Assembly (NCBI GenBank): GCA_005408345.1 | Contig: SEMN01000135.1 | Location: forward strand, 124,001-188,000 | Length of the DNA: 64,000 nucleotides | Reading direction: 5' to 3' | Source: Macquaria australasica | Lineage: Eukaryota > Chordata > Actinopteri > Centrarchiformes > Percichthyidae | Shown here: one piece after another, positions 47,223-60,000 of the stretch | Layout of the letters: every line of letters begins with the position of its first letter | Position numbering within the stretch: position 1 is the stretch's first letter | Translations under genes and position numbers: made by a program | Notes under the pieces: model-generated | The model's database searches: none | What the model was told of the DNA's origin: nothing | What the model saw: only the letters and a program-made list of their open reading frames with translations

Positions 47223-47984
47223 CTATTACAGTATTTACACACACAGACATGATAATTATTATACCAAATAAAAACAAAAAATCAGGTAAATGCAGGCTAA
47301 AAGAGTGTGTGTTTTAGCAGCACTTTAGCATAATTTACTTGCAGGCATGGGGGATATAAAAGAAACATGTCTAATAAAGAGCAGGGACGAGCTTTGACTT
47401 CAGTGCTCCTTTTTCAGCTGTCTTGTGTCCTGCTCACAAAGACATACATAAGACGTATAGATGTTGCTAGGAGAATCATAGAAGGGGAAGACAACATAAT
47501 AAAAAAGTAGGGAAAATATAGATTTGATGCCCGTTGGCGGTCTGTTTTGGTTTGACTGGTGGTCTTTGCTGCATCTCCTTCAAAGTTTAGCTCTTTTCAA
47601 CTTTTTGGCAAAAGAACACAGCTTCCACATTCTGGTGTTAACGCTACTAGTCACATTTTTCCATTCAAATACAACAAGTTTAAAAGCCTTTCACTTTTGA
47701 ACAGACCTCTACAAGTACTGAACCTTCTACTGTATAATGCCACATTAGAGTCTTTTACACAAAAATACACTCTCAGAGCTGAATTACACCTTTATATGAC
47801 TGGAAACTCATTTAAAGTGATTTTAATATTCACATCTATCCATTTATCTGTTTATTTTTATGGGTTTTGGTAAACATGTTGGTGCATATACAGTTAAATT
47901 GTGTCAGTACTGTCATTAATGAATTAACTGTCTAATTTTTTAATTTGCTTTGTCTCTGCACCAGTTGTCATGTGGTAAACTGAA

Positions 47985-48205
47985 GTGCCCCTGACTCCCT
48001 ATTGGTACCTGCAGTCTATGAATGCTGAAGTCAACCTGCTCTTCTTTCATCGATGATGAGAAACTGGAGAGGAGCCAGAGGTTGAGCTCTCTTTGTGTTT
48101 TCTAATTAATCTATTCAGCGCACCAGCCGCAAAGTAACAGCCTTTTTGTCACACGGAGGTTATTAAAAAAAGAAACGCTTGTAAAAGCCTCAGGTCAAAG
48201 AGGAA
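47985..48205. promoter_or_regulatory. candidate conserved non-coding element
   Basis: Contains TTTCATCGATGATGAG, TTTTCTAATTAATCTATTC, CAGCGCACCAGCCGCAAAG and GGAGGTTATTAAAAAAAG. TAATTAAT at 48102-48109 is a typical paired-homeodomain core. Confidence 0.4.
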
Positions 48206-48469
48206 TGTAGCAGGCAGTGTGTTCATACTGTGTGCATGCGTATGTGTGTCCTATACTATGTTAGTGTGCGTCTCAAGGTGAGACTATCTCCTCCCTTATC
48301 TCCTGTGTCTTCAAGGTGTACTGTTGATTGGTCGATAGAGACACACACACACACACACACACACACGGATGTGCACTTTTGCCATCCTCTGATCTGCAAT
48401 ATCTGGACCACACTCCTCCCCTCCGCTTCCCTCTCCAACATTTACGCTTTACCATAGGCTTCGTCACAT

Positions 48470-49720
48470 TTAAAAGTATGATTAATAAAACAAATACATA
48501 AATATTACTTTTTTCAGGAAAAGCTAACTTAAAATGTGTAGTCCTGTGAGGGTAAAGCTGGTATCAATACGTTTTTTGTATTTTATTTTAAAATTTCAAA
48601 CTATTAGTGCGTTTACATGCACACAAGAAACCAGGAGACTGAGAGAAATCAGGTTACACAGGAAATAAAGTGGTCTACTGTAAATCCACGTGTACACACA
48701 GCACATCAGTAATCAGACCCTATGTTGGAAATTTGACCTACTTATTTGTGATTAGTAGTAGAAGTAGTCTTCCTTACTGCCCACATGTGTACAGTGGTGG
48801 AAAAAACTTGTTTAGACTTCTGGAGGACACTTTGTGTTAGCTTGAGTTTTAGTCCAACTTTGGATGGAATTATTTTTTAATGCAAGAACGTGTCATTACG
48901 TTATGACCTCTTCTTTTATCTGTTACAGCAATACTTTCCCTGTCTAAAGTCTATGTCGATGCACAGGTGTAGATGGAAAAACCCAGTTACGTGTATAAAC
49001 TGCTGTTCTGGAATACATTTTTAAAAATCAGGTTACTACAAAAAGCTGACTGTAAACTGGTGACTTAAATGCATGTAATGATTTGTTTGGTTGGAGAGTG
49101 CACAGAAAGGTTGGTTGGCTTGTCTGGGTCACATCGGTCCTGACCGACAATCCTGATGAGGTCTGATAAAAACTAAAAACAAAACCAATACACTGGAAGC
49201 AACACAGTACATGCTACGTTTGTATTTCCATGCACTGAAATCAAACATAAGCCCAGTACTAATATGCCTCACTACACGGAGCGTATTCAGAGTTTTGATA
49301 AAGCTTAACAACTTGGCTGACTTTCACGCTGCAGAGTGGAAAGCGAGCAAAGAAACATTTCATATTGTGAAATACCTACATGGTCATATTATAAATAAGA
49401 AAGGTATATAACATCTAAGTCCTGAATGCTTTTAATCATACTCATAAATACAATGTATCAAGGACTATTTCTTGGAAGTTAAAAGAGGACAGATCTATCC
49501 ACAGATACTGCAAAGATACCATTTCCTTGTTTTCATTTGATTCTTTATGAATTTGATGTAGACCGCTGCCAGTTCTTTGTGAGGAATTCTGTCCATTTAA
49601 CGTTTCACTTCATATTCAGTTTAAACGTCTCATTCTGATAAAGAAATCCACATATTTTGCAGGTTATCCAAGTAGCCAAGACACATGAGCAAACTTCTCT
49701 GTGTTGAGGCTTACAGAGAC
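48470..49720. other. non-coding, no gene seen
   Basis: AT-rich sequence without recognisable frame, repeat or motif cluster. Confidence 0.5.
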
Positions 49721-49726
49721 CCTACG

Positions 49727-49730
<4 letters not shown>

Positions 49731-49764
<34 letters not shown>

Positions 49765-49910
49765 CACACACACACACACACACACACACATTTATTCATG
49801 TCATTAGAACAGTTCCTTCTTCACTGTGTGCCTCCTTGCCCATAACTAAGGCTCCAGGCAGCTGTTGAACACCGAACAAAGTCAAAAGGTGTCTGGTCCA
49901 GAGAAGGTTA

Positions 49911-49985
<75 letters not shown>
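49731..49985. repeat. two (CA)n microsatellites
   Basis: Runs at 49731-49790 (with CTCACACT interruptions) and 49915-49985 (pure, about 70 bp). Confidence 0.96.
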
Positions 49986-49987
<2 letters not shown>

Positions 49988-51110
49988 TGATGTGCACTGT
50001 ACAAATTTTTAAAGATACAGCCACGTATGGAAGTATAGAAATGACAAAAGATTTGAAATGGCTGGGATTTGTAAGAGCAGAATTAGATTTGTGCACGTCA
50101 CAGGTGATTTGAGCTACAGGAGGAAATGTGTAATTACATTTGAGCCAGCAGTAGGGATTTAACAACCAGAAGGAAACAAAGAGCATTTTTGTTGTCTGTA
50201 TTATCTTAAAAATCTAAAACGTGTTCACACTAAATGATTTAAAAAAATCACATTCTTTTTTGGCAAATTATCTAGTTTTTAAGCCATTATGCATGTGCAT
50301 GCATATGGAGTAATTTTGAGAGTTAAATTAATTTAAAAATAGCTATATATCATAGTGGCCATGTTAACTTCGTGGACACCTATTTCTGGTGGGATTTTCT
50401 GAACGAGATGTAGGTTTATTTTTATTTCTTTTCAATTTAAAAATTATTAGAACCATTATGAGATCTGACTCCATGTAGGATTTAAAAAAATAATGGTTCA
50501 AACAAAATAAATAAATGATAATTATTATGGGCTGCAGCTACTTTCAGAATGACAGCATTTTCAGAATAGACATGGCGCAAATCCAACATACCGGTATGAA
50601 TAAACCAGGCTACAGTAAGTGAATCAGTTGGATCGCCAGAATTTGGCTGATCTTCAATCTACAGGCATAAAATACGTAAATCACATGTTGTCCTAAATAG
50701 TCATATGATCGCCAATCGCTCCTTACAGAGGAGCAATATATTCAACATCTGACTTTATTCCTTGTGCAGACTTTAACTTTAAAAAAGACATGACCCTGAC
50801 GGGTGTGTCCTGTTGCAGCTTGGCAAGCAAACTCTTGCGATCTCAAGAGCTCAGAAGCTGCCAAAACAGCTGGAGAGAATTGGGAGAGCGGACACAAAAT
50901 GAATCTGATTCTGCTCTTACAAATCCGTGCTTGAACGCTCTCAAATGTTGACTTACAGCCTGAGTAGCACTCAGTATTAGTTTTGTGCTTTCTCAGTCTT
51001 TTGTCGTCAATAAACTTCCGTAGGAAACACTGATCCTCCAACACAGACGGTCACAAATCTGGAAACTTGGACACAAAACTACAAACACAGGCTCAAGCAT
51101 AGAAACTTCC
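49986..51110. other. non-coding, no gene seen
   Basis: AT-rich. A 100-codon minus frame (50742-51044) lacks family resemblance and splice support. Confidence 0.5.
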
Positions 51111-51117
51111 AGAAATG

Positions 51118-51123
51118 TTTTAT

Positions 51124-51154
<31 letters not shown>

Positions 51155-51560
51155 GACACACACACTGCTCTGCATACAGAGAAATGTCACCTTACTCTTG
51201 CAAGCTGTTAGCCAAACACTTCCATGCCAGACCACCCTGCCCCACTGGAACGTGGAGCAAGGGAGTGTGTGTGTGTGTGTGTGTGCGCGTGTGTGTGTGT
51301 ATCCGTTGGACAGCTCTTTAAAGTAGAGAGTTGCCCGAGGCAGAGTAGGTTGAGCGGACGAAGACAGGCAGATAATGGAGGGGCATCTGTGTGCCAAGGA
51401 CTGCACCTCAAAGTCACTCACACACACACACACACACACACAGACACACACTCAGGAATGAGTGCACACAAACAAGCACACACACATAACCACCTGAAAC
51501 ACACACATTCCTGCCCACACTATATACATTTTCTGTCCTTGTGTGGTTCTATTTATCATT
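51118..51560. repeat. (CA)n/(TG)n cluster
   Basis: Alternating CA and TG runs (51123-51150, 51265-51300, 51420-51442). Opposite repeats could pair as RNA. Confidence 0.85.
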
Positions 51561-52479
51561 TCTACATTTATCTGAAAGCTTTTCCAAGATGTCTCTTTCT
51601 CTCTTTTTTCCCATCTCTCTGTCCTCTGTCTCTCTTTCCTTGTGTTTTTCCCTTTGCTCTCTCCCTCTCCCTCTCTCACCCTCTTCCTCCCCTCCCTCTC
51701 TCCACTCTTGTCATATCTCCCTTCAATTTCATATATCTTGAATTAGCTGCAGATAGCCTTAAGTACCCCGCAGTCCACTTCAGATATGCCCTTATTCACC
51801 GATGGACAGATATACAGTATGTGTGTGGGGGGTGAAGAGGGCAGTGTTTTGGAGGGCACGCACACTGAAAGGGTTTAATGTGGAGTTATATGTGTAAAAG
51901 GGGCATTTGATGGTCACTAAATAGGATCAGAATGTCTTTTTATGTAGGTTATAACTCCAATTTCTTCAATCATTCAAGCTTTACTGTTTATTCTGGACTC
52001 TAGGTTTGCTGCCTTGTCGTAGATCGACATTATCCGAGCATGAAAGTTGAAACAGAAGTGCTGATTTCATGGATTAACAGATAATTATTTCTTGACTAAT
52101 ATCTACAGTTTATATATACTGTAAATGGCTTCCCAGAATCATGTCATGGAGCAGGTTTTATAGATATATGCAGGCAATAAAGTTATATATGTATCAGGTT
52201 GAATATGTCATTAGTTTCTATACTATAACAGCATGGTTTGAAAGGTCGGGGTGGATGGATAGCTCAACAAAACATGGGACGGGAAACTGCTGTTTGTTTC
52301 CTGTTTCCAACCAACAGTCAAACGTTGGTTTCTTTTAAGCATGACAACGATCATTCCCTAACGTTAACCACATGCTTATTATTGTAACCATGACGATGGA
52401 GCTCCCCTAACCTTAATGAAGTACTTACTTTAACCCAAACCATGATCTTTCCTTAAAGCTAAGTCATTTACCAAGTCGC

Positions 52480-52545
52480 TTTTTGTGCCTTCCCGCTGCC
52501 TGCAAGTGGCCAAAGAATCTGTTATTGCAAGTTTAAATTTAAAGG
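52480..52545 (+). mobile_element. fragment of the 55350-type repeat
   Basis: TGCCTGCAAGTGGCCAAAGA followed by TCTGTTATTGCAAGTTTAAA is a diverged match to the end of the element at 55350-55550. Confidence 0.5.
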
Positions 52546-54400
52546 TAGGGTAGGTAAGGTAGACAATGTATTGAATAGGTTTCAGAAGTACAATTTTTCT
52601 TATGTTAAGTATGTTATTTTAAGCCTCTTAAGATTATACTTGATGGTGCCATTGCAAATTTGGATGGAAACCAATGTGACCCCACCACAGTAGTTTCTTG
52701 TTGAGTTTTAGTGTTTTGAGTAAAAGCCCATGTAGCAATGTAAACTAGCTATAAATGGCTATAAATGCTGTTGAATGTGTAAATAAGTAAATAAATACAT
52801 TTCAAAGTTATTTTTCTTCAATCATATTATTTTTTTCTTCTAGAACTTGAATACTGAATACACTTTAGTAGAATAAAGCTTCCCTTGTTTGCACTGATAT
52901 AGTACACACAACACTGGATATACTGTATATATAACATGTATCATTCATTACTGTCAGTTTAATCAGGAAACAGTGTGCATCTGTAAGTGGACCGACTCCA
53001 ATAAGGTTTGTATTAATACCATCCACAAATGTGTAGAGTTTCAGTTCTGATGTGCAGATGAAATAAAAGGCTTCCTGCCATAATTGCCCGTCTGTTAAAC
53101 AGCCTCCCGTTTTGATTCGTGGAAATACATTTTACAGTGTGCGTCTCAGTTGGATGATGAGCTGTATGTTTATGTGCTGCCAAAGTGTTTCCAAGCACCT
53201 GCACTGTACGGTAGTAGACTCACTACAGGATAGATTATCAGCCAAAACACAGGTTTGATTTGCACAAATTGACTACCAGAGCTCACAATATTAGTTTTAA
53301 TTGTCAAGAAAGCACATTTTGAAAATGTTAGAGTGAGTAAAAGTCAATCTCTTTGTGGGGATCTACAGGAATGGAGTAATTCACAGTTAGATGAGGTTCA
53401 ATTAATACATTACAGGAAACCCAAATGTGAGTGCAGGGGTCCAGGTTGAATATAATATAGACACACAAATATTACAGTGACTGTCAAATGACCATGCATG
53501 CAACATTGGTAATAGATTAATTTTTCTACCTGATAATTCTGATCATTTGAGAAAGGTTTTCCACTGAATCTCTAAATTTGATAATTTTTCAGGTAAATGC
53601 TTCTTTAAGGTGCAAGAAAATTCCCCTTCTTAGGCTGATAAAATCCCTTAAAACCCCACTGGATAATATGCAGTGTCACAAATATTAAAACTGCTGGTGT
53701 TTTAGCTCATGAAAAGTTGGAGTTACATGGTTTTCATACATAGTTTCAGCAACGATTCAGCAATTCTATCACTGGAACAGACAGGACACAATAACAACTA
53801 TATTGCTGGCTGACATTCAGTTTCATCCCCCAAAAACAGGTACTGATGATACAATTTTTGCATTTCTAGCTCCATTGTGTTGGGAATGGTTATCCCATTC
53901 TTGCAGATGCTGACCAATCAGATGACATGATGTCAAATACATTTTTTTTTCTAGCAGATGAAACAAAAGAAATATTTCTGCAATTTAAAATATCACTCAG
54001 AGAGTCAGAGCATGTTTCTCCTCAGTAAACTGCAGCTACAACCCCCCCCCCCCCAAAAAAAACCCCAAAACGATTTCTCCACTGACAGTAGTCAAAGTTT
54101 TAAGAAATGCAGGAAATCACTAAGTGAAGAAGGAGTAAATGAGGCAGGCTGAAGGGAGATGGTTCAAGAAAACAACTCGTGGAAAGCATTTAGCATCACA
54201 GTGTTCGAACTTCTGAAGATGGATTTTTTTTTCTTCTTAAACTTGAAATCCCCCTGTGCTGCAAGTTACTGTATGGCACTTTACAGCATGATTCCTTCTG
54301 ATTTACACTCTTGATGTAATGTGCATGTGCATGTGTGTGTATGGTAGTCATACTGAGGGTGCCATCTTTACTCTGCCAGTTGGATTGTCCCCAATATGGC
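52546..54400. other. non-coding, no gene seen
   Basis: AT-rich sequence with a C12/A7 run near 54042. No gene recognised. Confidence 0.5.
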
Positions 54401-54417
54401 AATGGACAGTAAACACC

Positions 54418-54418
<1 letters not shown>

Positions 54419-54450
<32 letters not shown>
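54419..54450. repeat. (CA)n microsatellite
   Basis: CA run of about 32 bp. Confidence 0.95.
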
Positions 54451-54454
<4 letters not shown>

Positions 54455-55179
54455 CTCACTTCTCAGGTGTAGCCTCTAGGTTTGGAAGAGAGCCTTGTGC
54501 GGGGAGTACAGGTCTCCTGAAGGGACACACAGTGCTCCGATTATGATAATACATCAAACGCCTCCTAAATACACACATATAGGCAGAGACCTAATTAGAA
54601 GTTACATTTTATAAGTTAAATTCAGCTTATAGATTGATATCATCTGTTTCTCAATTGGTGCCAACATTGAGAATCCAAACACTTAGTGTGCTAGTTCCTC
54701 TTTAGTGAGTGCTCAGTGTCTTTTTGTCCATTCATATCAGTTTTTTCTTTCTTTCTATCTTTGCAATTTCATGAGAGAGTTTTCTTATTTTGCACACACA
54801 TGCAAAACATTGTTTTCAGGCTCATCTTTGATTTACTCCCTCTTTTATACTCCTTCTTGTCCAATTCTACTACATCCTCTTTCTCTTTTCCACCTTTCTC
54901 CTGAGACTTTTTCAACCATCTCTGTCAATAGCTACTTTATCTTCACCTTCTCTTCCTCCTCAGCCAGCCTAACACTGGCTGATACTCTTAACACACATGG
55001 CGCATATTACATATGAGGAGAAGGTCAGCAAAATATTACTTACAATAATAAAACATTACACGTATTATTCACATTCCTAACATGAAGAATTTGCTTGCTG
55101 TTTTATTCACAATCTCTCACAACCTTAATTCCCGTGGAGGAATAGGAAACAAAACTCTCCTGCACGTTGCTGGTCACTG

Positions 55180-55290
55180 TTCCCAGCATGCATCATTTAG
55201 CAGACTGCTACCATCAGTGTGCAGTGGCAGGTGACTGCCTCAAGACATATTAATGTGTAATTAATTCATTCATGCCAATAAACCATATTG
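55180..55290. promoter_or_regulatory. candidate conserved non-coding element
   Basis: Contains CAGCATGCATCATTTAGCAG, AAGACATATTAATGTG and TAATTAATTCATTCATGCC. Tight TAAT cluster; composition evidence only. Confidence 0.35.
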
Positions 55291-55349
55291 AATGGGGGGA
55301 AAAAGCACGTATACGATGATATATTTCTTCAAAAACTTTTCTGAAATGT

Positions 55350-55550
55350 TTTACGGCCCGCAGCTTCACTGTTTAGGTTCAGTCTCCGCTCTCATCAACA
55401 TCATTTCCAGAAGCAGAAGGCAGCTTGCAGAGCAAAACAGAGCTAAAAGGAGATAAAATATTGGACTTTCATTCATCAGATGGGAACATTACAGCTTCAT
55501 TCTGCTGCCCCGAGTGGCCAATAAATCAGTTATTGCAGGTTTAATAAGAC
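55350..55550 (+). mobile_element. dispersed non-coding repeat
   Basis: Holds TATTGGACTTTCATTCATCA, CATTCTGCTGCCCC and GTGGCCAATAAATCAGTTAT then TGCAGGTTTAA. Related pieces lie at 52480-52545 (same orientation) and 22440 (reverse). Confidence 0.55.
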
Positions 55551-56059
55551 TAAGATAAGAATAAAATCTCATAGATCAGATCATTTTCCTATTACTTTTT
55601 ATGAATGCAACCAAATTAGCTCATGTTAGCAAGCTACGTTACTCGTCACAATGATATAAAGATGTGGAAAGCAATAACAAACGACTAAAAGACTTGACTG
55701 TTGAAAACTTTGTAGCTAAATAAAACCCTAACACAGAACCAGGCGGAGCATTTCACATCGCCTGCAATCAGCCGGGAAACACAGAACCATTCATTAAGCT
55801 GCTTGTCAACACACAATCTGCATATCTATTTCAATTTCTGTCAGTTTATATTGTAGCTGCAACATCCTGTAACCAACATCATTTCTGTGTGTTTGTGTAT
55901 GTGCTCATTCTTGGCTTTCCTTCCATACACAATCCCTTTCATACACTCGTTCAGTTCTTTTTTTTTTTTCTTTTACAAACACTCAAAAAAGCAGTCTTTT
56001 AGCTGTGTATGTGAATTGATTATAGATTAATTTCGGTCTCGGTCCTTTAATTTACAATC

Positions 56060-56530
56060 TTTTCAGTCCATGCTATTATCCTTTTGCAGTTTATGGAAAA
56101 GATGATCTGGTCACCTCTGGCCTCAGTGTGTGTCTGTCTGTCAGTCTGTGCCTTTGGCTATAAGCCTGCCAGTATGAACACGCGTGTGTCTTTGTCTCCT
56201 CCAGAGGAGAGCAGGGTGCGTACATTAATGACTGTTTTAGGTTTCTTGCTATCCGAGTCTCTTTTATTCATGTTGGCCATGACGGCCTAATATCTGCCTG
56301 TCAAACAACTTCTATTCACTCCGCTAAGAGACTGGAGACTGATACCTAAGACAAAAAAAAAAACACACACCTACGTATAGGGCACTCACACCCTCCTCGG
56401 TAGATTAGTGGGTGGTGAAGGAGCCACACTGGGCATTATGTACCGTTCTTGCTCCAATCAATTACTATTCATTTATTCCAAAGGAGTGACCGTGCCCTGA
56501 TCTGAAGAGGTATTATAACTAGTATGTGTG
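56060..56530. promoter_or_regulatory. candidate conserved non-coding blocks
   Basis: Two blocks. 56060-56330 holds CTATTATCCTTTTGCAGTTT, GCGTACATTAATGACTG and TTGGCCATGACGGCCTAATA. 56430-56520 holds CTTGCTCCAATCAATTAC and TTATTCCAAAGG. The first has a short plus-strand open frame across a TG-rich part that I do not take as coding. Confidence 0.35.
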
Positions 56531-56559
56531 CCTTGCAGTTTATTCAAATCTTTTTAACA

Positions 56560-56860
56560 GAACTTTGTCTCCGTTTTATTCTCCTCCTACCTCTGTCACC
56601 TTCGGCTGTGTGTTCACTTATTTCTCGTGTCTGTTCCCATTTCTACTCCTTCTCTCCTCCCTCTCTTTTGTTAGCATCTTATAGTCTTTCTCCTGCTCTT
56701 TGATTACTCCCCCCCGCACCCTCCCCTCTCATCACTCCGTCCTTCCTACTTTCTTTTTCAAATCATCCCTGCCTCATCCTTTATGTCTCTCTTTGCTTCT
56801 TTCCTTTGTCGACTCTTTCCTCTCCATCTTTCCTTCTTTTTTTACCCGTGTATTACCCGT
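56560..56860. repeat. pyrimidine-rich tract
   Basis: About 300 bp of mainly C and T on the plus strand, without an exon behind it. Confidence 0.8.
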
Positions 56861-57328
56861 AAATTTACAGGTTTTAGCCGTAGAGTTACATTATCTCAAT
56901 TCAACTCACTTTAAAATGAGAGAATAACACTCTTGAACTTGCATTCTTGACTTAAAGGATTCACATAACCTCCTACCTTCTTTTCAAGGCACTCTTTTAG
57001 ATGCACATTTAGGGTATAAAAGCTCACATTCCTCTACGTGGCCACAAACACTGGCGTTGCTTCTTGTTTGTGAAAAAGTGGTGATAGCCTCAGACTGATT
57101 TCATTGAAGCTGCTGTGCATGCTTTTGCTTTGCAGGCAGAATGCTTATATACCCCACACGTGTGTTACCCTATGCTCAACATGCCATGTGTAAAGTAGGT
57201 AAAGGGTCTAAAGATGAAGTCTTTCTTCCAGAAAAATGTATATTCATAAAGACTCAGTTGAAAATGTATTTAGTTTCACACCTTATACATCAGAATTTCC
57301 TGTTTCTGCTACACGTTTTAGTTTTAAG

Positions 57329-57380
57329 TTTAAAGGAATAGATCATGAAATACGCTTATTCACTTTCTTGCCAAAAAGGA
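57329..57380 (+). mobile_element. fragment of the 6324-type percomorph repeat
   Basis: TTTAAAGGAATAGATCATGAAATACGC-type start (see 57329-57355) followed by TTATTCACTTTCTTGCC, the opening segment of the same element family as 6324-6560. Confidence 0.6.
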
Positions 57381-58560
57381 AAAATAACCCTAATCAGAAA
57401 TACAGATTTCTTCTCTGACTAAAGCCTCAGTACACCCTAAAGCAATGTAGCTAGAAGATATATTTTATTTTTAGTAGGATATCTGAGACTTATTTTTTAT
57501 CTTATTTAGTCAGAAAAAGCTGGCATAATGACCAATACTGTTTTAGTAATACATTTTAGTTTTTAAGTTAATGGCTGGAGTATTCTTCATGTGACCCTCT
57601 GGGCAAAAAAAAAAAGAAAAAAAAAAAGGAAAATCTCATAGACTTTCACCCCTCAAACTCCCACTGCCCCGTCTTTCCACTCCATTGTGTCCATGTAAAG
57701 TATGCAGTAAAGCCTTGTGGTCCTAATAACATCCAATTTCAGGCCCTTCGCATCCATTACCAACAATACTATTATCCCCCTCCCCCCTCTGTCTCTCTCA
57801 TACACACACACACTGCATTAGCCTTGGGAGAGAACAATATGTAGTAGTGACATTGGTCTAAATGGACTGCTTTATGGTGTGTCTATGTGTTTATATTGGG
57901 TGAGAGGGATTACCCAGTCAGTTCATTTGTAAAGAGACAATACATTTAGACATTGCACATTAAGTCAGTTTAAGATTTTTGCATTGATCTGATCACACTG
58001 CACTATAAGTATCAGTTGGTATCAAGCTCAGGAGGGTATATATAGTAGATGTTTTTTCATTTAATGGCAAGAAGGCCTCAGAAACAGTGCTAATAGTATT
58101 AACAATAGGTTTAACTGAGTAAAATAAAAACTTGTATGTGTCCTTTCTCTGATATTCTGTGCTTATCCTCATAACAAAGTGTTAGAAATATGTTTTTTCT
58201 CTGTTTGTCTGTCTTACTAAACAGCAAACACAGTGCAGAAAAGTGACAAAATGACAATAAACAAGGGGGGTGATGTCTGATAAAGATTTTAATCTACTTT
58301 TGAGCTTAAAATTGTATTTATGATAAAAAAAGCATAAATGTAGCTGTGAAATGATGTATGTTGCAGTGGCAGGGATCTAACAGTTTTACACGTACAGAAA
58401 GTGAATTACTTTGAATGGTGAGACACTTTTCATTTAGCAAAGTCCTAATTAAGATGACGCCACAGCAGAGACAAAAGGTAATTATCATAAACGAGCAGCA
58501 AACAGACACCACCCCTTTAACAGCACCGTGCCCCACCCTGCCCCTTTAAAAATGCTATTA
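57381..58560. other. non-coding, no gene seen
   Basis: AT-rich with an A-rich run near 57605 and a short CA run near 57802. No gene recognised. Confidence 0.5.
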
Positions 58561-58564
58561 CTAT

Positions 58565-58765
58565 GTGAGGGGGTAAAACTGATACATCAAATGGATGCAT
58601 TAGTGGAATAATCCAATTAATTGCATTGTGAAGCCATTTGGTTTACAGGTGTAGAGGCCCCTGAGTGGTGCTCTGATGAAGAAATATTTATATGTATGAA
58701 AGGGATCAGCAGCGCAGTCATTGTTTGAATTACACTCCAGATTTACACTTACACATTCCAACTTG
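58565..58765. promoter_or_regulatory. candidate conserved non-coding element
   Basis: Contains CAAATGGATGCATTAGTGG, ATAATCCAATTAATTGCATT (OTX-type TAATCC next to a homeodomain pair), GAAATATTTATATG and TCATTGTTTGAATTACAC. Strong motif density. Confidence 0.45.
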
Positions 58766-58884
58766 ACTGATTCATTTATGCATTACAAAGATTCCTCATG
58801 TGACATATAATATATCTAACTGTAGTCTTGAACATGCCACATAAAATACTAAAGGGACTGAAAAGACAAAACAAATGATACATT

Positions 58885-58943
58885 AAAGTTATAATCCTTA
58901 AAATTTCCATGGATTCAAACCCTGCTTTTGATACTATTTTTTC
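58885..58943 (-). repeat. dispersed repeat shared with 4625-4682
   Basis: Reverse complement contains TTTTAAGGATTATAACTTTA preceded by GGGTTTGAATCCATGG, matching 4625-4682 with few substitutions. Confidence 0.6.
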
Positions 58944-59834
58944 AGTGTATTTACATTCAGTAAATACTGTTCTATTAGCTTTTATTATTAGTGGTGGGGT
59001 CCCTGTACACGAGGGATCCACAGGAAACAATGCAGCATGTAAATCCAAAGTTACTGTGTGTAGTTTTATCAAATAGATAACTTCACTGTTTGCTGTTTAC
59101 TACCCTCATGCTGTTTCAGACCTGTATTAAGTTGCTTCTAATGGAAACCAACATTTCCTTCTACTGCTGCTTCACATTAAAAGCCTGCAGCATTCTACTG
59201 GCAAAACACAGACTGGCTTTTATTGTGAAGCGGTCACAGGAAACTCAATGTATGTATGTGAATCGTTCATTAAAAATGCATCTACAAAACAACATAAAGG
59301 TAATTTTTGGCTCTTTTTTTTTAATCAGTGGATCATTCCTACTTTAGAAAAAACTATTAAAGTGTGACATTGGAGCTTCCCACCAACACTTAAATGCACC
59401 AATCTGGGAGAATTTTTAAAAGAAGCTGCGCTAAAAGCTGGCCATGCAACAATTTAACACTTTTTTACAGTGCTGACATTATAATTAGTGGACTGTGTTG
59501 CCCTTTGAGCACAAATGGCATTGAACTAATAATATAATAATATACTTTGGCAACAATGTTTTTGAAACTTTCATGCCAATAAAGCCCTTTGAAATGAATT
59601 CATAGATTTGTTCAAAGACTTTCTTTCCATCTATTAGGAACATCTTTCTTCCAGCTTACCATCCCTTCCTCCTAATTTCTCTCATGCTTTTTTAATTAAA
59701 ACTCTATTTTGCTAAATTGTACATCATCTCTGTCCTTTCTCCTTCGACCTTCCCTCCTCCGTTTCTTCGAAGCCACGTTAAGATCGCCGCCCCCTCCCTT
59801 CTGTTTGCCTCTCCTCCCTCCCTCCTTCCCCTCA

Positions 59835-60000
59835 CTGCCCCTTCCCATTGTAAGAACCAACAAGTCTGCCAGACAGAAAGAGGTCAGACTTCTTATCCGA
59901 GCTCATAATGGTTTCTGAAGAGCAGAGCACTGTGCATTGCAATAATTACCAAGCCACCGGACAATAGACGCTGCATAATCAGTATGGAGATGTATGCTGT
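59835..60000. promoter_or_regulatory. candidate conserved non-coding element
   Basis: Contains CCATTGTAAGAACCAACAAG, CCGAGCTCATAATGG, GCATTGCAATAATTACC, CAATAGACGCTGCATAATC and AGTATGGAGATGTATGC. ATTGCAAT is a C/EBP-like palindrome. Placed between two pyrimidine tracts. Confidence 0.4.

Noticed and set aside
47559..47873. 104-codon plus-strand frame
   Set aside because: AT-rich, no domain or splice support.
51224..51835. 203-codon plus-strand open frame
   Set aside because: Built from TG, CA and CT low-complexity sequence with no family resemblance.
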